NCBI GenBank assembly: GCA_007644065.1
Contig: VJWN01000010.1
Span: 1,054,001-1,118,000, forward strand
Reading direction: 5' to 3'
From: Margaritispora aquatica
Taxonomy: Eukaryota; Ascomycota; Leotiomycetes; Helotiales; Discinellaceae
DNA length: 64,000 nucleotides
Shown: piece after piece, positions 46,532 through 57,284 of the stretch
Position numbering within the stretch: position 1 is the stretch's first letter
Layout: every line of letters begins with the position of its first letter
Notes under the pieces: generated by a model
The model's input: only the letters and a program-made list of their open reading frames with translations
Told to the model about the DNA's origin: nothing
Databases searched by the model: none
Translations under genes and position numbers: made by a program

Positions 46532-48614
46532 TTGGGATTGTATCACGAATTGCATGGTCACGGCGTTTAGGCTTGGGAGTTGGAGTCGGAAAATGCATAT
46601 CAGGAATTCATAATTCTGCAATTCTAAACACAGTCGGTTTTGGTCATGTGAAATTATTTTTCTTCCCAAACTGTTTATGGGATGAAAGGTCTCAATGGGC
46701 CAATATTCTTGCGGTCCAAGTCTATAATCCCAACTAAGTCAATTTAAACTTTCACACGACTCTATCCTGGTGAGTTAGCATACCCCATAAAGATACCAGC
46801 AAGTGCATGAAGACTTATCTCTAGGGCACCTAGAAATTATTAGGCCCAAGAGCTGTCAACTTTGGCGACTTCAAGCATCCACTGGCTTGGAGACGGTATA
46901 GATCTTAGGCACCTCACACTTCTCTTTCACCTTAGTCTCATGAATGTGGAAGAATCACACACGTTTGTCTCTGGAGCTTGAACAGAAATAACGAAGTTTC
47001 CCCAATCCCTATAGTCCCCTCTATCTCTAGAGAAGAACTCGGCCACTTCCCAAGCAAACTCTTAGGGCAATGAGTCTGATAAAAAGCCGCCACAGTGGTG
47101 ATTCATCAGAAGTATTGACATGAGGTAGATAAGTGAGACAACCTTGAAGGGGGCCATATGTTTACTTCGCCGACGGTGACAGATCAGCGCATTAAGCCCA
47201 TCGCCTTAAAGCCCAGGCATCTTGTAATCTTACATTTGGTTAAAATTCCTGCTAACATGCCCATAGCTGCTTTTGGCAGCGCAACAACAAATCACAAGGC
47301 ACATTTTAAGATAAATTTCTTGTCTAGGGACAAGATTTTTGTACATGGATAGACGGTGTTACTCTCTGAAAAGATGCCTGAACACACTTTCTGGAGCTAA
47401 GCGAACCTACACAAGACTTTTAGAGAGATTTTCTGTACGAGCAGACGTTGAGGAGATACTCACAAGTACAAAACTGCAATGTCTAAGTTGCACTAGAAGT
47501 AATCCTCTTTGAATAATAATGTTACTGGGTTTCACTTCAGGAATAGTAGAGTTTCCATAATGACGTATAGGATTTGGATAGGCCTACATAGAATCACGAA
47601 TAATTCACCGAGTCAACCTCAGATCTCGGCAAAAGAATATGTTATTTGACACATGGCCCTCGAGACTCGCGAACACAGCTCCGCGGAGAGTTGAGTCGAT
47701 AATCTCTTACTACTTTTGCTTTGCTCTATGTAGTTGCATGAATGCAACGGTGGGGCTGCGGATGGAGCTGTAGCTTGGTAAGGAAGTGTAATAAATTATA
47801 TCACCCGAAGTTCTTCACGTGGACAGTCTTCTTTTGCCATTGTAGACGAACCGCAGATCTCCTCGCATTGTAGATCAAGAAAGAAGATTCAAAACACATG
47901 AAGAGCTGGCTGGGTTTCTTTGAAAGAAGCATGTTATCACCACGTTTCTACACAGCGGCTCTCAACCCTACCTTGTGTATTTCCCCACATTCATGCCACA
48001 AATTTGAATTCAAAATATTTATAAGCTACCGAGCTACAAAGACCTTCTATTTCTGTAAGAAGCTTAAAAGATAAGGTTACACTCAACTTCAGACGAACCT
48101 TAATTCGAGGGTTAGCTCCACATGTAGTTCTCAAACAAGCCGCCAAGTTGCTAAGCGAGAACTCTTGCCAGGTCCTCCTCTGGATCATCGGCCTAAAGTG
48201 GAATACTATCTCGTAATACTATAAAAACCACAGGCTCGTATCTTCTAATCGCCCACGTGTTTGCTCTAGAGTTGAAAGCAACTCGCTTATCATAGTTGAG
48301 ATAGTGCAGTGTGCTTCACTGAAACACACAATATGGATAAGGGGGTCGCCTGAAATTCATTACCGAGAAATCGCCACCAAACATCAAGTAGATTGATGTG
48401 TAGATCAATGCCTTTGCGAGAGATGTCCAATGGTTCTTGGCAATATGATTCCAGTTGTGTGCTCAAGAAGAGTTGCACTGAAATATTATAAAGGCAACAT
48501 CTGTCCCTCGACAAATTCCAACATTCACAACTCACCATCACAATCCTTCATCGCTAGCTCGAATCCCACAACTCATCTTCTCCGCTAGCCACCAGCATCA
48601 ACTAAACCGCAATC
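46532..48614. other. Long intergenic stretch
   Basis: About 2.1 kb. Only short, non-convincing frames and AT-rich sequence were seen, without a recognised repeat or RNA. The right end holds the promoter of the small secreted protein gene and a C/A-rich leader. CACGTG words occur near 47817 and 48253. Confidence 0.45.
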
Positions 48615-49049
48615 ATGCAGATCACCAGCATCCTCATTTCAGTCTCTATCTTCCTCTTGGGCGCCTCAGCTCAATACTCAGGACCCAACGGCAAGCGTTA
48701 CTGTGTCGGTGGCGCCATCTCCTGCGAATACCAGAAGGGTCGATGCGCCAATGTTTGCAACGACACAGCCAACAGCGGAAGTGGAACTGTCTCACCTGTC
48801 CTTGACACTGTTTGCTCCTGCCCTGCTGGTCAGGCTGATAACCTAGTAAGCTTTTCCATATTTCATTCTGCCTTTCGTGGACAAGAGATTGGTGCCTGAG
48901 ACTCCTTGTCCAAGCACTTGGCATTTCGCTTCCAAATTCTTCTTTGCTCTTATTTGGAACTCATTTTAAGACTCCATACTAATCATTACTAGTACACCGG
49001 CGCTGCTTGTATCGATGTTATTCGCGCCCTCGGACGTCAGGGTTGTTAA
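48615..49049 (+). CDS. Small secreted 8-cysteine protein
   Basis: Exons 48615-48845 and 48993-49049 give 95 aa. The signal peptide MQITSILISVSIFLLGASA has an Ala-x-Ala cleavage site. The mature ~76 residues carry eight cysteines in the order RYC, ISC, GRC, NVC, TVC, CSC pattern (TVCSC), AAC, and a terminal QGC, so four disulfides are possible. The second exon (YTGAACIDVIRALGRQGC) adds the last two cysteines, which supports the 147-nt intron; its donor is GTAAGC and its branch region CTAATC. It looks like an apoplastic effector-like or antimicrobial-like secreted protein, but no family is recognised. Long intergenic flanks on both sides are typical of such genes. Confidence 0.8.
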
Positions 49050-49864
49050 TTCTTTTATGGTACACTTGTTTTGAGCTCGTGAATTGTGGATCAATGGATT
49101 GTGTTGCAGGGATTTAAAATGGTTAAGAGACGAGAAGCAGGTGGTAGCATGGATTCTCGATAGGAAGATGGTTGAGGGACGACGCAGAGGGTTCATCTTG
49201 TTGTGTTCTGCTCGTTTAGCTGCTGCTTTTTGCGCAAAACCTTATTGTCCAATGATATACCCAACTTGAGCAGAGATTTGAACTTAGCTAGACCTTTCCT
49301 TCATATTTCTTTTCAACAAATGTGTCAGTACTTTCATGATACCCTAGGCTAAATATCGCAATTGAGGCGCAAATAAGAGATTCGTCCACTCGACTCAACA
49401 TGGGAATCATGAAAGGGTAAATTTGGTGATTCAGCGTGGCGGATGCAATTCTGAAATCGCCAAAAATGAGCCGTACGCCAGTTGCGGACTGTGTTTTTCA
49501 ACCCAATCCAACCCACCTGCACATGCTGTTAACGTTCTTCGTACCTTGTTACATTGTAATGTACCTACCATTCTTCCACATTTTCTGTGTCTCAATTTTC
49601 AAGACTCAGAAGATTCCAGCCTGCCCACATGCCTAAACTTGAAAGATATCTGAATACAGAAACAAAAGGTCACAAATGCAAACAAGTCATTATAAGTGAT
49701 GAATTCTTCAATTCCAACGTCGTTGGTACATGAGTACTATAGACTAGATCAACCGAATTTAGACTTTTTTTTGAATTGTAGCTGAAGATCAAGTATCAAG
49801 TCTGGATGGCGCCAAAAATACCAAAATTCAAACCTCTTACTTTCAAATACCTCCATTGTAGAAA
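49050..49864. other. Intergenic
   Basis: About 0.8 kb between convergent genes. No gene seen. Confidence 0.45.
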
Positions 49865-50998
49865 TTAAACTCTTTTCTCGTTCTCCTCCAAAATAAAAGG
49901 CTTCAAGGTCACACATTGCGTCGTCTCAGACTTGTGAATATGAAATCTACAGGAATTCTGTGGCAAGGACTTCTTCCGGAGAGAGATACTAATTCTCTCC
50001 ATATTCCGGCTATGATAAGCATCACAGGCAAGATCAGACATAAACTCATGTCCAATGGCGCGGTTGTAGAGCTTCAGGTCGAGATCCGTAAATAGATGGT
50101 CCACCATTGCGACAAAAAGTTTTCGAAATGGAGAACCTTTGTGTATCTTTTCGTAAACATAGTTGGACAGATAAACCACTATGATTGTAAGTCGATGTCT
50201 ATGTGGTCAAAAAGGGTTAGACCTACTGTAATTCCTACTGTGACAAGATATAAGGGCATCAATTGTGTCATTCTTCAAGCCTCAAATGTCGTAATTCTCC
50301 GCTGCCAAATACAGCTGTACAAAATGGCCCAGCATATTCTGAAACGGTTGTTTATCATTGAACAAGCCCTTGGATCTCTTTTTTGGGACGCAAATTTTCC
50401 TGCAGTCCATCCAACGGCACATTGTATGAATGACTAAGGGATCCTCGTGTGGAAGGCGAATGGGTTCATTCGTGGTAAGGTCCGACCTCAATCTGAGGGC
50501 TTTTGATCTGAGGTTGAGGATTTCCGACTTTGATTTGAAGACTGGGGACAACTTGTAAAGAGTATCTTTGTGGACCGGCATTGAGACCTCGGCACTGCCA
50601 ACCAGGAGTGTGACTATTTCGCCGATAAAGCTAATAAGTTTAGTAGATCAGTATATGACGGAGAAACAGTGTCTAGATGTATAACAATAGAATACACACT
50701 CTGAGTATGGCAGTTCCTTCTGGACAGTCTCGTCGGGCTTGTCGGAATTGTCAGCACGCTTTCTCTTAGCAAGCAAACCACAATCTGTAGCTTGATTGGC
50801 TTTATGGCGTGGTGCAGGTAGCAAGAACATGTCCTCCAAATCGCTAGATGATGGCTCGAAGGTTTCTACAACGCTGTCCAATTCATCAAGGCTATAATCA
50901 CCACTGATAGTGACTGAAGTTCCGCTTGGAGGAGACATTGTGTTGTGTGGACGAAACGGCCGATGTATGATTGTGGTTTGCTGAACAGCAAGAGGCAT
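49865..50998 (-). pseudogene. BTB/POZ-domain gene interrupted by an in-frame stop
   Basis: Modelled exons (minus): 50998-50700, 50630-50227, 50178-49865 (339 codons). The BTB core is clear: DFIGEIVTLLVGSAEVSM then VHKDTLYKLSPVFKSK, and later FVQLYLAAENYDI. A TGA at 50284-50282 then interrupts a frame that continues GLKNDTIDALISC, exactly the helix expected after a BTB YDI motif (the usual residue there is often Arg or Lys). After one more short intron the frame runs on through VYLSNYVYEKIHKG to a second stop. So either the gene is newly broken (a CGA to TGA change would do it), or it makes a shortened protein, or the base is a sequencing error. An acidic, Ser-rich segment precedes the BTB domain. 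An alternative start is the ATG at 50941. Confidence 0.7.
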
Positions 50999-51394
50999 AT
51001 TCGAGAGTGCATAGAATCATTGATGAAGAAAGATGGGTGTTCTACATAATGCGGCAACTGTGACCTAGTCTCTGTGCACACTTGATAGCAAGTAAAGGCC
51101 TCAGAGGGAAAGTGCAAATTTGCCAAGAAGTATAAAATGCTTTTGACTAGTAAAGCTTAATTGAATCTACTTACTTTATAGTCTACAACTCTATCGTGTG
51201 TATATACGCCTTCGCACATTATCTTGTGTGCACAGCCGGCCTCAGAGTAACCGTGACTTTTATGTCTTGGTGAGTCTGGGGGTGCTTGAAATATTGGCAC
51301 CCTAGAGGTAGCTTTCCTATATTTGTAGGGGAAAGCTGACACCAAATACACATTTTCCCCATTTTGCGTGGTTCTAAACGAAGTTCACCATCTC
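50999..51394. other. Intergenic
   Basis: 396 bp between the BTB gene start and the EMC3 stop, both on the minus strand. No gene seen. Confidence 0.4.
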
Positions 51395-52387
51395 TCACAC
51401 CTTCACAGTCGCCAATAACCTCTCCTCGACACCCTCCAAAGTATACTCCTGTGTGTATACCGCCAAGTTCTCTGCTTCAGCTTGGAACTGCTTATCTGGA
51501 TCTGTACCTGGAGCAAACATTTGAGCACCAGCGCCTGGACCCATCTGACCCATCTGCTGCTGCATTTGATTTGCAGCTAAATTCACAGTTAGTGCATGCG
51601 CAGTGTCCTGCCAGGATTGAACTTTGCTTACCATTATCACTTCCCAACAAGTAGTTGAATACTGACTGCAATCCAAAGATACAAAGCACATACCATGAGA
51701 TGGAAGACATCCACTGAGGATCCATATCTCTTGTGGCGACACCTGCCTGTAACATGCTCTTGAACTTGATTGTCAATGGGAATGGGAGTTTGACTATTCC
51801 TCATCAGCACTACTTCCCATGTCTAATCCGAAGTTACTCACTAATGACAAAACCACTGAAGAACGCATTGATCCATCCCATGATCAGAGTCTGAGGCACA
51901 ATCATGGCCATATTGCCCTTCATCATACCCATCATTCCATCCATTGCCGCGGGGTCCGTCATAGGGTTTGGAGGTGCCTGTCCCTTCTTCTCCGGCTCCT
52001 TAAGGAACGCACCACTCTCATACGCGTTTACAAGATATTCTTTGCGTGCTTGAAAAGATGCGGGGGAGATGACATTCCCGTTGCCTCGGAGGTTGATGCC
52101 TCGGAGGAGGGAACGTTGCTCGCGGATGGAGAGAAGCTCTTGTTTCTTCGGCGCAGTGGCCATAAGGACTGTTGCATAATGGCGCAAGATACCTGTCAAT
52201 ATCTTCGAATCCAGTTAGCTCGGGTCCTAAGAGAGAATAAGATAACCATACCATAACAACAGTAATGGGGATCAAAATCCAGTAGCTATTCTCCGTCAGC
52301 GCAATTCCTTTTCTGCCTCTTCTAGCTCGCAGATACTCACAAAAGCTGGGGATCCCTATGGATTGTCTGTACTGGAACTTGAGCCAT
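51395..52387 (-). CDS. EMC3: ER membrane protein complex subunit 3
   Basis: Five exons (minus): 52387-52341, 52285-52252, 52202-51842, 51793-51632, 51576-51395, giving 261 aa, the family's normal size. EMC3 belongs to the Oxa1/YidC/Get1 insertase group and, with EMC6, forms the membrane cavity that inserts tail-anchored and multi-pass proteins into the ER. Visible features: a first membrane helix WILIPITVVMILTGILRHYATVLM rebuilt across an intron, a cytosolic coiled region starting LLSIREQRSLLRG, a Met-rich segment GMMGMMKGNMAMIVPQTL leading into helix two, KLPFPLTIKFKSMLQ, helix three SISWYVLCIFGLQSVF, and a Gln/Met-rich tail. It shares a 236-bp divergent promoter with SPC2. Confidence 0.93.
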
Positions 52388-52623
52388 AATTGCTAATGTA
52401 TGAACCCTAATGTGTTCAATTGAGGCGTCGTTGTCGCAATATCACACCAAAATCGTCGTTGTCGTTACAGCTGCCGCTAAGCTCGGGAGGAGCCGAGGAT
52501 TCAGCGGCGTCACTCAAAGCTCCATCAAGACACGTCTGCTGAACTCTTGAGCGCGACTTCAAAAGAGAAGGTCATCTGTGTCAACTTCTTGCATTTTCGC
52601 GCTTCTCCAACTATCTCGCAAAT
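52388..52623. promoter_or_regulatory. Bidirectional promoter of EMC3 and SPC2
   Basis: Only 236 bp separate two divergent start codons. It contains GC-rich sequence near 52490-52510, pyrimidine-rich stretches and no other gene. Both genes encode ER membrane machinery, so co-regulation is plausible. Confidence 0.55.
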
Positions 52624-53409
52624 ATGACGAAAATTACAGTCCACTCGTTAGCAGGTACATATCTCCAGCTCTATTCAATTGATCTTCAAAGCCCATATAT
52701 CTGTTCTCAGCCTCGTCCATAGCTAACTTCCCCTCCAGACCTTAAGAACACCTCAGACGATGTGATTCCTACCTATCTCAACTCTCTCTCTTTCACGCAA
52801 AATCATACACTGACCGACACTCGTCTCACAATCGGCTATGTGGCATTCTCCATCTGTGCCGCCTGCTTCTACTGGGATTACACATACGGATTCGAGTCTA
52901 CGAAATACTATTCCGCAATAGCAGTTACTATTTACACTATCCTGAATGGCGTACTCACGTACTGGATCTGGGCCGTGGAGAAGAACACTCTCTACATCGG
53001 CACCAACAAAGCTGGCGACCGCATCGAGATAGCCACCAAGACCGAGAAGCACATCCCAATTTACAATGTTACGGTTACCACATACCTCGCATCCTCGCCC
53101 AAGAAGCCCATTGTAGTCAGCTTGAAGAAGCCATTCACCATGTGGTTTGACAAGGCGGGATCCTTCATCGCCGAGCCATTCCAGCAGATGCTGGCAAGCA
53201 ATGTATCCTTGATTGGACAGGCGGACCCAAAGCGTGTGGTGGATGAGATGAAGAAGAAGAAGGTGGTACGAACCGAAGAGGTCGATGGAAAGGAGTTGAG
53301 CATGGATGATAAGTGGGCGAGTTTGTTGGCTGAAAGCTCTGGTATCAGTTTAGATGAGACTGCGGCGACTCCATCGAAGGCTGCGAAGAAGAGGTCGAAG
53401 AAGGTCTAG
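52624..53409 (+). CDS. SPC2: Signal peptidase complex subunit 2
   Basis: Exons 52624-52654 and 52739-53409 give 233 aa. Spc2 (SPC25 in animals) is a non-catalytic ER membrane subunit of signal peptidase that helps it work near the Sec61 channel. The 31-nt first exon encodes MTKITVHSLA, and the join to DLKNTSDDVIPTYL is in frame. Two membrane helices are visible (about 42-60, IGYVAFSICAACFYW, and about 75-95, AIAVTIYTILNGVLTYWIW) separated by a short luminal turn (YGFESTKYY). A cytosolic beta-rich domain (YNVTVTTYL, then KPFTMWFDKAGSF) and a Lys-rich tail follow. Confidence 0.92.
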
Positions 53410-54123
53410 AGTGGATTCTGTGTAGGTGCGCTTTGTTGTGAGATATGGGTTCAGACCGGAAATCTGGAGGTATTAAAAGTCTACAGTGGCTGGAGGCGTC
53501 AAGGTGTTTGGGACGGCATTCTGAGGGTGTTAAAGCTTTTGATACACGGCAGTTCGTGACCGCCTACAATTGATACCTTTAGCACATGTTTAAGATGTTC
53601 TCTTGATCACAACGGACGTGCTGGCGCTTTCCGTGTGAATTTTGATTGCTATTTGCTGCATTTCGCTTATGTATGGAATTATAGCTAAGTGGCAATAGAT
53701 ACTTGACAAACCTGCTCACAACTATAGTCTTTATACAGAGTTACACAACCATTACTCCTTTGAATTTTAAACTTAATGCCCATTTCGTATTCCTTCCCCG
53801 CAATCACTTCACAATTGAAACATTCGGTGGCGACAGACTGTCGCAAAACACTGCTTTCCAAGTCACTTCGGTCTGAATATCACGCATGTTAAAGTATTAT
53901 AGTATTTCGGCTATGCACAACGTGTATACTGAGTTTGATGGATAGGAGATTTGATCAGACTTGAACCAGAGAAAAAAGAAGGTTAACAAGCACACGCTCC
54001 CGGAATCCAAGGTCGGGTCGAGTCATGTGGACAGATAGCTATACGTACTTGCGGGCCTCGCACCTGGGCTTCTTTCGAAGGAATTTGGTTTGCTACTATT
54101 ACTCTCATCGCGGTCGCTTGGTA

Positions 54124-54162
54124 ATTTGCTACTGAGGGTTTGCTACTGAGGGTTTGCTACTG
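54124..54162. repeat. Tandem repeat, unit TTTGCTACTGAGGG
   Basis: Nearly three copies of a 14-bp unit; a partial fourth (TTTGCTACT) lies at about 54088-54097. Confidence 0.8.
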
Positions 54163-54467
54163 TCCATTTTCGTCGTTGGAGCCTGGTTCGTTGCTAATAC
54201 TGGTTTGGTTTGTTCCTCGTACTCGAGTCTAGAGGTCGACGTGAACTCGGGTCGTGGGAACAAGGTCTGGGATTTGTTAGTTTTGGCTTTTGGGACGAGG
54301 AGAAGGCGAAGCGACTTTGTTCCCGAGAGCGAGGCTTGTTTTTGGTTGTATTTTTCGGAGGTGGTTAGATTTATATAAGTGGATTTCTGGCTTTAGGTTC
54401 TGGTTCAAGTTTAGATGGACACAAGTCTTTCTCTATAGTATTCCAGATAAATTGACTCTAAAGAAGC

Positions 54468-54504
54468 TTACCTACCTATCTACCTACCCATCTACCCATC
54501 TACT
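54468..54504. repeat. Simple repeat (CTAC/CTAT/CCAT)
   Basis: Imperfect tetranucleotide tract of CTAC, CTAT and CCAT units. Confidence 0.7.
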
Positions 54505-55037
54505 AAGATCGAAACAGTCTGATATAACACTCAAAAGCAGATGTAGACAGCCATAGACATCTCAACCGCATTGAGTCCATTAGAAAGGACCAACAATCCC
54601 CAACCCTTTCAAAGCTAATGGTGGACTACCCTTTGAAGTCACGTCTCTTTTGTAAACACAACGGCTGCAAAATTTCCTCCTCGGAAGCAAATCAGCTACT
54701 TAGTCAAGCTAGGCAGCTAGATAGCTATATGCATCGATCAAGGCATTAAGATATTATTCAATCTATTCTACATTTCATGATCGGCCGTCCATCCCTTCCT
54801 CCATAAAAAAGTCTGATGCTAAAACAAAATCTCGAAATAGAAAAAGCTCAACGCGCCACGCTTGGCTAACGTTGAAGCTGAAAGAAAAGAGCGCTATATC
54901 ATTTCAGAAAATCCACCACACGCCACCCAGAACCACAAATACCAGAAAGAAACCAAAAAAAAGCGACTTGAATTCATCGCGCCGCCTATCTGTTTATCAA
55001 CCTATCTCCTTCGTCTAGCTTCGAATATCAAGAAAGA

Positions 55038-57284
55038 TTACACAGAACTCGTCTCGTGCGTCTCATTCTTCGGTAGCACCTGTGGCGACATCGATGCCGC
55101 ACTAGAAGCATACTCATCATCGCCCGACAGTTCCTCGAGCGTCTTCCTCGCCGTCTCCTTGATACAAAATGTCGTGAAGATACCTAAGAACATGAACAGC
55201 GCGAAGATCTCCATCACATGCGGCAACCAAGGCGAGGCATCACGACCAGTCGCGCCTGGCTTCGCACCACGGACACGTAGAGGTGCGATGGCAGCTTGCG
55301 CAATGATGGCGCCGATCTTGCCAGAGGCGGCGGAGAAGCCGTGAGATGTGGAGCGGTAACGTGTTGGGAAGCACTCGCCGGGGACGATGAAGGTCGTGGT
55401 GTTAGGACCGAAGTTGAAGAAGAATTGGGCGAGGACGTAGAGGGCGAGGAGACCGTGGCCGGAGAGCTTGGTGTATGCGAAGCCGAAGATGCAAAAGAGG
55501 ATTGTCTGTTGGATGCGGAGGTTAGCTTTTTTGGCTCGTGGTTGAGTGGGAGGAGGTAAAGAATAATCTTACCAGAATGATAAAACCCATCAATTGAATG
55601 GGCTTACGGCCGACAATATCAACCGTGGCGACGGAGAACCAGTATCCTGGTACGGCACCAGCAAGGACGATAATCAGGTTTCCAACAGCAGTGTTCATCA
55701 AAATCTTGTAGACGTGTGGTCCTCCACTGTTACAGTGTTAGTAGCTTCTTCCGAATATCATATTGATATGCATGAAAGCCGAGGGCTTCTTGAATCCTAA
55801 CTTTCGAATGAAGGCAATTGAGGTATTCGATCGTGATGTTGGGTAACAGAAGTGTGGAAACTTACGTGAAGCCAATAGTTTGCAGGATAATAGGCGAGTT
55901 TAGGGAGACACCATAGTAGGCACTAAGTTCATTAGCATTAACACAATTTCAGCTAAGTCAAAGACTTACACATCGAGCAAGAACCAAGAACCAGCTGTAC
56001 CAAGGAGAATCTTTCCATTCTTCCATTGCGAGTAGTAGTGAATGAAGTCCTTGAACGAAGCCTTTGGCACTTCCATCGTCTCACCAGCGACTTTTCCTGC
56101 TATGCGAGCAATTTCATCCGTGTTACCACCAGCTTTTCCTTGCAGATATGCTTCTGCGTCGTCCTTGGCTTTCTCGACATCGCGAGCAACATCAAAGGTA
56201 TAACGAGGAGTCTCGGGAATGGTTAATCTGTAGTAGAGAGCAATGCAGCCGGGAACGGCGCCGAATCCGCTAAATATGTGTTAGTAAATTGATTTGATGC
56301 AGAGTTGTAAATTCTTACATGAGCATACGCCACATCTGGGAATGTTAGCGAATTGAGCAATTTATAGAGGATGCGTAAGCTTACCTTGTCAACAGCAATA
56401 CCACAAACACCTGTGCAAGTGGCATAGGACTTGGCACTCATGAGAGAGTCCTTGAAAGCAGCAGTAATAATGATCCTAAATGAAAATTAGCAAACCACCT
56501 TCGAATTCAAAGTGCCGTATCAAAAGGGACACTTAGGACAAACGTACATAACAATTGCAGCACCGAGTTGTCCGAATCCTTGCATGGCAAACACAGCACC
56601 CATCATGGCACCTCTCCATTTTGTCGTAGCGAATTCAGAGGTGATGATTGAAGATAAAGGATAATCTCCTCCAATTCCAATACCCTGTGGATGATCAGCT
56701 TCTGCTACACAGTAAGTTCAACACAAACTCACCATCAACACACGCCAGAAGATTATGATGCCTACGATGTTCATCGACGGCGAATTAGAGGTCAGGGACT
56801 GGGCGAGAGTTGCAAAGATAATAAGGATCAGTTCGAGTCCATACATCTTCTTGCGTCCGACGATATCTGCCATGGCTCCAAAACCCAGCTGGCCAACAAC
56901 GGTTCCAGCAGACGTGGCGACCTTGATGGCTGTGTCCGAGTTGGTTGGCATCACACCTTTGTTCTTCTGGAAGTAAACGACACCCAACATGGTGGTGAGG
57001 AGACCTGTATGATCTTAGCACGAGCTCTCCACCTCGCTCATCAGATTAAGCATACCAACAGCGAAGATATCATAGGAATCCGTGAAGAAACCAACGCCCG
57101 CAACGACACAGGCGCGAACATGATACCATCCAAAAGGTGCCTTGTCGATTTCGGCCAACGCAAGTCTCCTACGCTCGTTTGGATCGGTGATGTGAGCGAA
57201 ATCATTGTGGAAGTTGTGAAAGGCAGAGTTTCCTCCCACGGTTGTGGTAACCGCAGGACTGTGGCCTGTAAACGGTTCTGACAT
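55038..57284 (-). CDS. Inorganic phosphate transporter, PHO84-like (MFS)
   Basis: Nine exons (minus): 57284-57056, 57004-56733, 56684-56548, 56475-56385, 56335-56319, 56269-55970, 55922-55866, 55726-55573, 55505-55038, giving 574 aa (yeast Pho84 is 587). It is a plasma-membrane H+/phosphate symporter of the PHS family. Evidence: [14 protein letters not shown] in helix 1 (the Asp pair of the family), [23 protein letters not shown], the signature [12 protein letters not shown] followed by [25 protein letters not shown] before the long central loop, [15 protein letters not shown], and [23 protein letters not shown]. One coding exon is only 17 nt. Two introns between conserved blocks are longer (72 and 139 nt). 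A CACGTT word lies about 480 bp upstream. Confidence 0.92.

Larger units (their letters stand above)
53410..55037. other. Intergenic between convergent genes, with simple repeats
   Basis: About 1.6 kb. It holds a 14-bp tandem repeat at 54124-54162 and a CTAC/CCAT-type simple repeat at about 54468-54504. No gene recognised; the frames present are short. Confidence 0.45.

Noticed and set aside
55296..55559. Glu/Gly-rich plus-strand frame opposite the phosphate transporter
   Set aside because: A shadow of a conserved transporter exon on the minus strand.
56691..57281. 196-codon plus-strand frame opposite the transporter's first exons
   Set aside because: It overlaps conserved membrane helices and spans their introns; it has no motif of its own.
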